NCBI GenBank assembly: GCA_004296815.1
Contig: SCVT01000129.1
Location: 1 to 6,074, forward strand
Length of the DNA: 6,074 bases
Reading direction: 5' to 3'
Source of the DNA: Reyranella sp.
GTDB lineage: Bacteria > Pseudomonadota > Alphaproteobacteria > Reyranellales > Reyranellaceae
Below, piece after piece: positions 1 through 5,809 of this stretch. The position numbers and the translations under genes are program-made. Each line of letters starts with the position of its first letter. Position 1 is the stretch's first letter. The notes beneath the pieces are model-generated. The model saw nothing but the letters and a program-made list of their open reading frames with translations. It was not told the origin of the DNA and did no database searches.

Positions 1-191
1 TCGCGCACCAGTGCGAGCACCAGTGCGGCGAACAGCAGGAAGGAGCCCACGACGCGCAGCGGCCGCACGAGGCGGGGCGGACACGCCATGCCGCCGCCGG
101 CGCGCTGCCAGTGGCGATCCTGGCTGAGCGCCAGCAGCGCGAAGCCGAGATAGGTCGCGAGGGTGAGGGCGATCAGCAGCGTGGCGATCAC
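1..191 (-). CDS. DUF3325 family small membrane protein, 3' end cut off by the window edge
   Basis: The 63 visible codons begin with a very hydrophobic helix (about residues 2-20, ending LGFALLALS). Then comes the short polar motif SQDRHWQRA, followed by a Cys/Pro/Arg-rich stretch and a second hydrophobic segment (GSFLLFAALVLALV) that runs off the left edge. A helix followed by a xxDRHW motif and a second helix is the pattern I associate with DUF3325. These inner-membrane proteins of roughly 100 residues are found at the end of TonB receptor/PepSY/DUF3649 iron operons; their biochemical function is unknown. The start is GTG at 191-189, because no ATG precedes it and a strong GGAGG lies 6 nt upstream. 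It begins 16 nt after the preceding gene's stop, so it is probably the last or next-to-last gene of the operon. The family call is by motif and context; that this is a real gene is much surer than any role. Confidence 0.8.
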   Translation of the reverse strand, partial: MIATLLIALTLATYLGFALLALSQDRHWQRAGGGMACPPRLVRPLRVVGSFLLFAALVLALVR

Positions 192-195
192 GACG

Positions 196-204
196 CCCCT
201 CCTC
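196..204 (-). promoter_or_regulatory. Ribosome binding site for the DUF3325 gene
   Basis: On the minus strand this reads GAGGAGGGG. Its GGAGG core (202-198) lies 6 nt before GTG at 191-189. No ATG is available nearby in this frame, so this site decides the GTG start. Confidence 0.7.
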
Positions 205-207
205 GCT

Positions 208-504
208 TCACAACCGCGCCAGCGCCAGCGCCCCGCCCCAGGAGGCGATGCCGACGATGGCGAGAGCAAGGCAGAGGCGGAGGAGGCGCCGGTCGGCGAA
301 AGCCCAGATCAGCAGGACGAGGTAGACGAGGAAGGCCAGCATCGAGGCCAACACGACCGCCTCGCTGCGCGGCATCAGCTGGGCCGCCGGCAATCCAACG
401 GCCGCCAAGGCCGCCAAGCCCGAGGCCACGGCATAGCCGCCGCCCACCGCCGCAACGATGCGGACGGTGACGGCGAAGCCTCGCGTGGCCAACGGATTCT
501 GCAC
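208..504 (-). CDS. DUF3649 family iron-uptake membrane protein (second paralogue)
   Basis: This 98-residue protein consists almost entirely of three hydrophobic helices (about residues 14-37, 48-69 and 74-96) joined by short charged turns. The core PRSEAVVLASMLAFLVYLVL followed by IWAFADRRL fits DUF3649, a family often annotated as 'iron transporter' or 'iron uptake protein' and encoded beside PepSY-TM and DUF3325 genes. Its molecular role is not established. It is a clear paralogue of the gene at 3192-2878: over 39 aligned residues from the shared RS(D/E)A motif I count 20 identities, including FLVY, W and RL. The start is GTG at 504-502, supported by GGAAGGGG 9 nt upstream and by matching the family N-terminus. 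It lies 111 nt after the DUF4198 stop, the only long gap inside the operon, and 16 nt before DUF3325. Confidence 0.82.
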   Translation of the reverse strand: MQNPLATRGFAVTVRIVAAVGGGYAVASGLAALAAVGLPAAQLMPRSEAVVLASMLAFLVYLVLLIWAFADRRLLRLCLALAIVGIASWGGALALARL

Positions 505-513
505 GCCCGAGCA

Positions 514-521
514 CCCCTTCC
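514..521 (-). promoter_or_regulatory. Ribosome binding site for the second DUF3649 gene
   Basis: On the minus strand this reads GGAAGGGG and lies 9 nt before the GTG at 504-502. It is an imperfect but purine-rich Shine-Dalgarno match. It is the main support for the GTG start, since upstream ATG codons at 601 and 550 are in another frame. Confidence 0.5.
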
Positions 522-552
522 GGGGCGGCCGGACGCCGTCCCTCGGACATAA

Positions 553-575
553 GACGAACGAGCGGGCCGGATTTC
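553..575 (-). promoter_or_regulatory. Speculative internal ECF-type promoter before the second DUF3649 gene
   Basis: Minus-strand GAAAT (575-571) is followed, with a 14-nt spacer, by CGTC (556-553). The spacing from the A-block to GTC (AAA, 16 nt, GTC) is the same as in the candidate upstream of the receptor at 5781-5758. It resembles iron-starvation sigma promoters, which pair an A-rich -35 with a CGT/GTC -10. Two short motifs in GC-rich DNA can coincide by chance, so this is only a lead. Confidence 0.2.
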
Positions 576-615
576 TCCCGCGCGGAATGCCGGGGAGCCA
601 TGATTTTTCCGGCTG

Positions 616-1323
616 TCAGTGCGGCTTGGCCGGCGCTGCCGCGGGCAGCGGCTCGATTCCCTGGGGCTGCACGACCGTGAGCGAGGTCACGTAGTTCGCG
701 AAATCGTAGGCCTCGTCGCCCCGCTTGCCGGCGTCGTTGTCGGTGTGCTGCACCTCGAAGACATAGGTGCCGCGCCACGGCAGCTTGACCTCGAAGGCGC
801 CGTCGTCGCCGGTCTGCTCCTCGCGGCCCCAGCCCGACGGCGTGCGGACCTCGACCTTGGCCTTGGCCAGCGGCTTGCCCTTGTAGACGACCTGGAACTT
901 GTCGCCGCCCGTCGGCACTACGTCGAGCGTCAGCACCGCGGGACGCGCCGTACGATCAGGAACGAAGCGTGCAGCCGGCATGTAGATGCCGCGCTTGTTG
1001 TCGCGCTTGCGCTCGAACGACGGCCAGCGAACGTCCTCGGCGACGATGCTGTCGGGGCCGTCGATCTTGCCGGATGCGGCGTAGGCGTTGGCCGACTTCT
1101 GCAGCGTCAAAGCGCGTTCGCCGGCGGACGACACGACCTTGGCCTGCGGCGAAAGCTTGTCGAGCGAGCCCGGCGAGGCTTCGCGCAGGTTCTCGCCGAA
1201 CTCGCCGAAGTAGACCTTCGCCCCCTGGCCATCGACCTCGATCCAGATGTGATGGGCCGATGCAGGCGTGGCGAGCGACAGGGAAAGCGCCGCCAGGGCG
1301 GCGATACGGACGATGGACTTCAT
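616..1323 (-). CDS. Secreted DUF4198 domain protein
   Basis: This is a 235-residue predicted periplasmic protein. Residues 1-23 form a typical Sec signal peptide (KSIVR, then a hydrophobic Ala/Leu core, then TPASA). Cleavage after A23 would leave HHIWIE as the mature N-terminus; the A-H-x-x-W pattern at this position is typical of DUF4198. Residues about 140-193 look like an immunoglobulin/carboxypeptidase-regulatory-like beta sandwich: YKGKPLAKAKVEVRTPSG, then TGDDGAFEVKLPWRGTYVFE. The C-terminus ends in a short Ala/Pro tail with a final His. DUF4198 relatives include accessory proteins of nickel/cobalt uptake (NikK-like) and proteins in iron operons; a metal-handling role here is inference. 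ATG at 1323-1321 overlaps the PepSY stop as ATGA, and GGAGGG (1338-1333) lies 9 nt upstream, so translation is probably coupled. It lies between the PepSY gene and the second DUF3649 gene. Confidence 0.88.
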   Translation of the reverse strand: MKSIVRIAALAALSLSLATPASAHHIWIEVDGQGAKVYFGEFGENLREASPGSLDKLSPQAKVVSSAGERALTLQKSANAYAASGKIDGPDSIVAEDVRWPSFERKRDNKRGIYMPAARFVPDRTARPAVLTLDVVPTGGDKFQVVYKGKPLAKAKVEVRTPSGWGREEQTGDDGAFEVKLPWRGTYVFEVQHTDNDAGKRGDEAYDFANYVTSLTVVQPQGIEPLPAAAPAKPH

Positions 1324-2876
1324 GGCGATTGGCCCTCCAGACGATGATGCGAGATCGGCTCGTTCAGCGACTGGCGGCGGCGCAGCAGGCGCCACGCGGT
1401 GAGCGCGGCGGCGAACGCCCCGGCCAGTAGCACGAGATCCATGCCGGCGACAGCCAGCTTGCCGTCGGCCAGTGCACGGAAGAGGTGGTCGCCGGTCGTG
1501 AGGCCGTTGAGGGCGACGGCGAGGACGGAGAGCGCCGCGGCGACCCAGCACTGGTCGATCCAGGCGGTGGTGCGCCGTGTCCAGGCGTGGACGAAGCTCA
1601 GCACCCACACCCCGAAGAAAACCCAGATCTCGAGCTCGTAGCGCACGCCGCCGAGGAACGTCGCGCCCGACGGCAGCAGGCGATTGACGACGAAGAAGGC
1701 GAGCGTCGCCAGCACCATCCCGCCGGTACCGCCGGCGGCGAGCCCCTCGACGAAACGCCCGGCGTCGCTTCCGGCCGCGAGATGCGCCTTGCGCCGCCGT
1801 TCCACCCAGAAGAGGAAGCCGGTGACGATGAGGAAGCAGCCGAGCAGGCCCAGCGCGAAATAGACCCAGCGCAGCGTCCAGTGGCGGAACTGCGTGAAAT
1901 GCAGGCCGGTCAGGAACATCTGCACCTGGGTCGTGTCGCGGATGTAGGTGCGGTAGAGGACCTCGCCGGTCGCGGCGTCGAAGAAGAACGGATCGGTGCG
2001 CATGTTGACCGCGGCCTCGATCGAGGGCCGCACCTCGACGTAGGAATTCCGGTCGCCGTGATGGAAGACGCGCACCAGACCGGGGTTGAGACCGCCCCAG
2101 GCCTCGCGCGCCGACGCCACCATGGCGTCGAGCGAGCCGAGCGGCGGCCCGGGCTGGTTGAGCCGGGGGCGGCTGAAGACGTCGTAGGTGTCCTTCACAT
2201 AGCCGGAGCGGCCGCCGTCGAAGGCGACCCACACGCCCGACGGGAAGTAGACCGAGGCGAGGATGGTCACGCCAGAGAAGGACATGACGAAGAAGAAGAT
2301 GAAGCCCAGCGTGCCCGCCGTGCTGTGCAGGTCGAGCAGCAGGCGCTGTGGCTGGCGCGAGCGGCGGAGCGTGAAGAAGTCGACGAAGATCTTGCGATGG
2401 ATGATCACGCCCGAGATGCAGAGCGCCATCATCGCCGCCCCGGCGAGGCCGGTGAGCCAGGTGCCGAGGTTCCACATCTTGAGGTGCAGCGTGTGGTGGA
2501 ACGGGAAGAAGAACCGCGTGCCGGCCCAGCTCTCGGCCGGCGCGATCGGCTTCATGGTCAGGGGATCGAGCAGCGTCCGCTCGAAGCCCGTCCGCGCGCG
2601 ATAGCCGATCCAGAGCACGGGATCGCGCGACGTCGGCAGGACGATCGCCCAGGGCGCGGCGCGCGGCGACAGCCTGGTCGCCTCCTCGCGCAGCCCGTCG
2701 ATGGCGATCGGCTCGCCGGAATAGACGATGCGGGTCGAGGGGTTCATCCAGCGGTCGATCTCGCGATCGAAGACGCAGAGCGTGCCGGTCCAGAAGATCG
2801 CAAAGAGCAGCACACCGACCACCAGGCCCGCCCAGGTGTGCAGCCAGTCCATCGACTCGCGGAAGGTCGCGCCCAT
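1320..2876 (-). CDS. PepSY-TM protein, probable inner-membrane ferrisiderophore reductase
   Basis: This 518-residue protein has about eight transmembrane helices (near 13-34, 139-160, 185-207, 333-356, 384-402, 413-431, 441-459 and 473-496). The first four carry the PepSY-associated TM pattern: H13 in WLHTWAGL, HHTLH (127-131), H160, LHSTAG (H184), and LHFTQFRHW (H326, H332). Two periplasmic stretches look PepSY-like, ending in LLDPLTMKPI (about 102-111) and FFFDAATGEVLYR (297-309). Family knowledge: PiuB/FoxB-type members bind heme through membrane histidines and reduce siderophore-bound iron at the inner membrane; the histidines here are placed compatibly, but the substrate is unknown. The start is ATG at 2876-2874, with GGGAGGAG (2890-2883) 6 nt upstream. 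An in-frame TGA at 2894-2892 excludes a longer protein. It starts 1 nt after the DUF3649 stop and overlaps the DUF4198 start by 4 nt, both signs of translational coupling. Confidence 0.9.
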   Translation of the reverse strand: MGATFRESMDWLHTWAGLVVGVLLFAIFWTGTLCVFDREIDRWMNPSTRIVYSGEPIAIDGLREEATRLSPRAAPWAIVLPTSRDPVLWIGYRARTGFERTLLDPLTMKPIAPAESWAGTRFFFPFHHTLHLKMWNLGTWLTGLAGAAMMALCISGVIIHRKIFVDFFTLRRSRQPQRLLLDLHSTAGTLGFIFFFVMSFSGVTILASVYFPSGVWVAFDGGRSGYVKDTYDVFSRPRLNQPGPPLGSLDAMVASAREAWGGLNPGLVRVFHHGDRNSYVEVRPSIEAAVNMRTDPFFFDAATGEVLYRTYIRDTTQVQMFLTGLHFTQFRHWTLRWVYFALGLLGCFLIVTGFLFWVERRRKAHLAAGSDAGRFVEGLAAGGTGGMVLATLAFFVVNRLLPSGATFLGGVRYELEIWVFFGVWVLSFVHAWTRRTTAWIDQCWVAAALSVLAVALNGLTTGDHLFRALADGKLAVAGMDLVLLAGAFAAALTAWRLLRRRQSLNEPISHHRLEGQSP

Positions 2877-2877
2877 C

Positions 2878-3192
2878 TCACGCTCCTCCCATCAATGAAG
2901 GAAGGAACCCGATCGCCGTACCGCCCGCGGTGATGGCCAGCAACGCAAGGACCAGCGGCACGAGCCGCGGCGCGGCAGCGGCCCACAGCGCCAAGACGAC
3001 ATAGACGAGGAAGCCCAGGATGCTGCAGGCCGTGAAGGCGTCGCTCCTGTCGAGGCCGCCGAGGATCAGCGTCGCGACGCCGGCCGCGACGATCGCCGAC
3101 GCAGCGGCATAGGCCAGGAACACGATGGCGAGGACGCGCACGACCACCCTGCCGGCGCCGACGGGTGCAGGAGGGAATGCTGTCCTTGCCAT
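2878..3192 (-). CDS. DUF3649 family iron-uptake membrane protein (first paralogue)
   Basis: This 104-residue protein has a short N-terminal tail (MARTAFPPAPVGAGR) and three predicted helices (about 19-43, 53-72 and 76-97). The RSDAFTACSILGFLVYVVLALW core corresponds to the DUF3649 signature. It is paralogous to the protein at 504-208 but clearly diverged, and it lacks the WAFADRR turn seen there (WAAAAPR instead). The family is linked by context to TonB receptor and PepSY-TM genes and its mechanism is unknown; a subunit or assembly partner of the reductase is one possibility. ATG at 3192-3190 lies 7 nt after the receptor stop. I see no good Shine-Dalgarno sequence (upstream reads CTTCTGACGGTCCG), so expression probably relies on coupling to receptor translation. 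GTG codons at residues 16 and 18 are alternative starts but would leave almost no N-terminal tail. Confidence 0.82.
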   Translation of the reverse strand: MARTAFPPAPVGAGRVVVRVLAIVFLAYAAASAIVAAGVATLILGGLDRSDAFTACSILGFLVYVVLALWAAAAPRLVPLVLALLAITAGGTAIGFLPSLMGGA

Positions 3193-3199
3193 CGGACCG

Positions 3200-5671
3200 T
3201 CAGAAGTCGGCGGTGAGCGACAACATGAAGGTCCGCGGCTGGTTCTGGACGAAGAACGAGCTCGTCGCGACCCAGTAGTTCGTGTCGAACAGGTTGATGA
3301 CGTTGGCCCGCAGCGACACCGGCTTGCCGTCGGTACGGTCGAACGTGTAGCGCAGGCCCGCGTCGAACCGCGTCCAGGCCGGCGCCTGCTGCGTGTTGGC
3401 GGCATTGATGTAGACCGGGCCGTTGTAGACGACACGACCGAGCACGCCGACGCCCTTCACCCAGGGCGTATCCCAGTCGAGGCCGAGCGAGGCCTGGAAC
3501 GGTGTCGTGCCGACGGCCTGGTTGCCGTTGGTCAGGCCGCCCGCCGTGTTGAGCATGGTGGCGTTGAGCACGGTGAAGCCGCCGAGCAGCCTGAGGCCCG
3601 GCATCGGCTCGCCGAAGGCCACGAACTCGATGCCCTGGTTGCGCTGCTGCCCGTTGGTGACGAACGTATTGGTCGCGACGTCGGTGTAGGAGCTGGGCAG
3701 CGTGAGCTGGAAGGCGCTGATGGTCGCGCCGATGAAGCCGAAGTCGAGCTTCACGCCGAGCTCGAACTGGTTGGTGACGAACGGCGCGAACTGCGTGCCG
3801 GCATTGAGCACGCCGGCCGGCGCGATCGGCCCCTGCTGCAGCGCCTGGATGTAGTTGCCGTAGAACATGAATTCCTTCGCCGGCTTGAAGACGAAGGAGG
3901 CGGAGGGCGACAGCACGCTCTGGTCGTTCCCGTTGGTCGGCAGGCCGGTCACGATGCTGTAGTTCGCTGTCTGCAGGCGCTGGAAGCGGGCGCCTGCGAT
4001 GACCTGGAACATCTCGTTGTTGAACGAGACCGCATCGACCATGCCGATGCTGGTGTAGACCGAATCCGAGGTGAGTGGCGGCGGCTGGGTGCGAAAGCCG
4101 AAGAAGCTGGGCTGCTGGATGAAGGTCGGATTGTAGATGTTGGAGTTGAGCGTCGTGCCGAGCGGATTGTTGAACGTGAAGTTCTGGGTCTTGAGATAGT
4201 CGGTGACGAACGCGGCCTCGTGCTTGACCGGACCGGTATGGAACTTGCCGCGCACTCCGGCCTCGAGGGAGAGCGCCTCGGACGTCGACATGAACTGGCC
4301 GGCGGACAGGATGGTGGTGTTGCCGCCCCAGTTCACGATGTTCTGGTTGAAGAACACCGAGGTGTAGTTGCTGCGCCGCGCGCCGGCCTTGATGAAGCCG
4401 GTGAGGCCTTCGACGATATCGTGCTCGAAACGCAGCGCGCCGTAGACATCGTTGGCCTGCAGGCGCTCCCACGGCTGATACGAGCTCTGGCGCGCATAGG
4501 GCGGCGGCGGAAGCTGCTGGCCCGCCGCGAGGAAGATGCCGCCCTGGAAGGCCTGAACGTCGCGACGCAGGAAGCCGATGTCGGCGTCGATGCGCGTGCG
4601 GTCGCTCCGGTAGTCGAAGCCCAGGGTGAGGGCGAGCCGTTCGGCGGCCTGGTTGTTGACGGCGGTGTCGCCCGAATAATAGGTGGCGCCGGCACGCAGG
4701 CCGATCTCGTTGTCAGGGCCGAAGCGGCGGCCGACATCGGCCATGCCGCCGAACTGCGCGTCCGAATTGTAGAGAGCCGTGACCTGGGTGATGGGGGCAT
4801 CGGTCGCCCGCTTCGGCACGAGGTTGATCGTGCCGCCCACCGCGCTCGGCAGCGCGCCGTTCAGGAACGCGGTCGGTCCGCGGAACACTTCGACGCGCTC
4901 GATGCCGGTCATGTCGGCCTGGTTCGGCACGATGCCGTAGAGGCCGCCGAAGCCGTAGTTGGTGTTGAAGATCTGGACGCCGCGGATGACGACGCGGTCG
5001 TCGAACACGTTGCCGTTGGGGATGCCCGAACGCACGGTCGGATCGCCGGCGAGCACGTCGGTCAGCGTGCGGGCCTGCTGGTTCTGCATGTACTGGTTGG
5101 TGTAGGTCGTCTCGCTGAACGGCGTGTCCATGTAGTCGCGATTGCCGAGCAGCCCGACCTTGCCGCCGCGTGCCACCTGGCCACCGGCATAGGCCGGCGA
5201 CTGGTTGCCGATCTCGCCCTGTGACGGGGTCGTCGTCGCCTGGACGCGCACCGGATCGAGCTGCACGGCGCTCGCCCCGGGGACTCCGGCGGCGGCAGGC
5301 GGCCCGGACACCGTCACGGCGGTCGCGGAGGTGAACTGGAAGCTGAGGCCGGAGCCCGTGAGCAGTTGGCGCAGCGCCTGCTCCGACGTCATCGAGCCGC
5401 TGACGGCGCCACTGGTCTTGCCGGCCACCGCCGCGGAATCGACCGCGATCTGCATGCCGGACTGGCGACCGAAGGCGGTGAGCGCCTGTGCCAATGGTTG
5501 TGCCGGGATGTCGAAGGTCGCCGTGCGTCCGGCTTGCGCCTGCAACGGAGCTTGCGGAGATGTCTGCGCCTCATCCGAGGTTTGCGCGAAGACAGGAGAC
5601 GCCCCCGCCACCGCGATGAAAGTCACCACACCGACGGTGCGGACAATGCTGCCGGTCCTATTCTTCGCCAC
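3200..5671 (-). CDS. TonB-dependent siderophore receptor with N-terminal STN signalling domain (FecA/FpvA class)
   Basis: This 823-residue outer-membrane receptor imports a ferric chelate using TonB energy. The signal peptide spans about residues 1-29 (ends SPVFA before QTSDEA). An STN (secretin/TonB short N-terminal) domain at about 50-122 starts TFDIPAQPLAQALTAFGRQS and includes GSMTSEQALRQLLTGSGL; it marks transducers that signal to a FecR partner. A linker containing LDPVRVQAT (139-146), the probable TonB-box region, leads to the plug at about 180-290. The plug has DVLAGDPTVR, VVIRGV, IERVEVFRGPTAFLNG and GGTINLVPKRA, all typical of siderophore receptors. The rest is the barrel, ending in the TonB-receptor C-terminal pattern NVINLFDTNYW and LSLTADF with terminal Phe. 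Length is normal for the class. GTG at 5671-5669 is the only reasonable start: an in-frame TAG lies at 5677-5675 and GGGGAG is 6 nt upstream. The siderophore cannot be named from sequence. Confidence 0.95.
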   Translation of the reverse strand: MAKNRTGSIVRTVGVVTFIAVAGASPVFAQTSDEAQTSPQAPLQAQAGRTATFDIPAQPLAQALTAFGRQSGMQIAVDSAAVAGKTSGAVSGSMTSEQALRQLLTGSGLSFQFTSATAVTVSGPPAAAGVPGASAVQLDPVRVQATTTPSQGEIGNQSPAYAGGQVARGGKVGLLGNRDYMDTPFSETTYTNQYMQNQQARTLTDVLAGDPTVRSGIPNGNVFDDRVVIRGVQIFNTNYGFGGLYGIVPNQADMTGIERVEVFRGPTAFLNGALPSAVGGTINLVPKRATDAPITQVTALYNSDAQFGGMADVGRRFGPDNEIGLRAGATYYSGDTAVNNQAAERLALTLGFDYRSDRTRIDADIGFLRRDVQAFQGGIFLAAGQQLPPPPYARQSSYQPWERLQANDVYGALRFEHDIVEGLTGFIKAGARRSNYTSVFFNQNIVNWGGNTTILSAGQFMSTSEALSLEAGVRGKFHTGPVKHEAAFVTDYLKTQNFTFNNPLGTTLNSNIYNPTFIQQPSFFGFRTQPPPLTSDSVYTSIGMVDAVSFNNEMFQVIAGARFQRLQTANYSIVTGLPTNGNDQSVLSPSASFVFKPAKEFMFYGNYIQALQQGPIAPAGVLNAGTQFAPFVTNQFELGVKLDFGFIGATISAFQLTLPSSYTDVATNTFVTNGQQRNQGIEFVAFGEPMPGLRLLGGFTVLNATMLNTAGGLTNGNQAVGTTPFQASLGLDWDTPWVKGVGVLGRVVYNGPVYINAANTQQAPAWTRFDAGLRYTFDRTDGKPVSLRANVINLFDTNYWVATSSFFVQNQPRTFMLSLTADF

Positions 5672-5677
5672 GGACTA

Positions 5678-5683
5678 CTCCCC
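5678..5683 (-). promoter_or_regulatory. Ribosome binding site for the receptor GTG start
   Basis: Minus-strand GGGGAG lies 6 nt before GTG 5671-5669. Its 3' neighbour TAG (5677-5675) is an in-frame stop. The GTG is therefore the first possible start and directly precedes a good signal peptide. Confidence 0.75.
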
Positions 5684-5727
5684 GATGCTCCGTGCCGGCG
5701 GGTCACGGATACTCCCAAAGATCCGGA

Positions 5728-5746
5728 GCGAACGATTCTCGTTCGC
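5728..5746 (-). promoter_or_regulatory. Fur-box-like palindromic operator
   Basis: Minus strand GCGAACGAGAATCGTTCGC contains a perfect 8-bp inverted repeat (GCGAACGA/TCGTTCGC) around 3 nt. Aligned without gaps to the classical 19-bp Fur consensus GATAATGATAATCATTATC it matches at 12 of 19 positions, in the same symmetry register, including the central AATC. It lies 56 nt upstream of the receptor start, in the gap after fecR, where an iron-responsive operator would be expected. It has no following T run, so it is not a terminator in either direction. Binding by Fur is inferred; another regulator with palindromic sites is possible. Confidence 0.5.
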
Positions 5747-5757
5747 GCCGATCAGTG

Positions 5758-5781
5758 GACGGCGGCAGCGGCGCGGTTTTA
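5758..5781 (-). promoter_or_regulatory. Candidate iron-starvation ECF promoter for the receptor operon
   Basis: Minus-strand TAAAA (5781-5777) is followed 15 nt later by CGTC (5761-5758). This resembles the A-rich -35 and CGT/GTC -10 of FecI/PvdS-type sigma promoters. Transcription would start near 5750, placing the palindrome at 5746-5728 in the early transcribed region, a position where a repressor would block it. I see no sigma-70 consensus in the gap. The call rests on short motifs and on the FecR/STN context. Confidence 0.3.
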
Positions 5782-5809
5782 AGGGACCACGCCGGATTTT
5801 TTCGAGGTG

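Larger units (their letters stand above)
505..615. other. Intergenic gap inside the operon
   Basis: These 111 nt separate the DUF4198 stop from the second DUF3649 start, in an operon whose other junctions are at most 16 nt. I see no convincing rho-independent terminator: the inverted repeats are short (GGACG/CGTCC around 531-541; GCGGG/CCCGC at 562-566 and 577-581) and none is followed by a T run on the minus strand. An open frame in the gap, starting at ATG 601, reads into the DUF3649 gene out of frame and resembles nothing I recognise. A possible weak promoter pattern lies at 575-553. Confidence 0.6.

Noticed and set aside
5..27. Direct repeat GCACCAGTGCG twice with 12-nt period
   Set aside because: It lies inside the second hydrophobic helix of the DUF3325 gene and encodes the repeated residues ALV-LALV. 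Codon reuse in a Leu/Val/Ala helix explains it, and there are only two copies.
531..541. Short palindrome GGACGCCGTCC as an operator or terminator
   Set aside because: The arms are only 5 bp around one base, they do not extend, and there is no T run. Such repeats are common by chance in GC-rich sequence.
1324..2475. Long minus-strand extension upstream of the DUF4198 start in the same frame
   Set aside because: The extension overlaps the PepSY gene and translates to an Arg/His/Pro-rich chain. The Shine-Dalgarno sequence, ATGA overlap and signal peptide place the real start at 1323.
1485..2933. Plus-strand open frame of 482 codons opposite the PepSY gene
   Set aside because: It is antisense to a clear PepSY-TM gene and rich in Arg, Glu, Gly and Ala with no recognisable motif. 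It is a GC-driven shadow frame.
3125..5224. Long plus-strand open frame of 699 codons opposite the receptor gene
   Set aside because: It is antisense to a strongly recognisable TonB receptor. Its product is a low-complexity Arg/Glu/Val/Ala-rich chain with no domain, as expected from the complement of GC-rich coding DNA.
5795..5802. Run of T on the plus strand as a possible terminator
   Set aside because: There is no GC-rich hairpin in front of it, and no plus-strand gene needs a terminator here.
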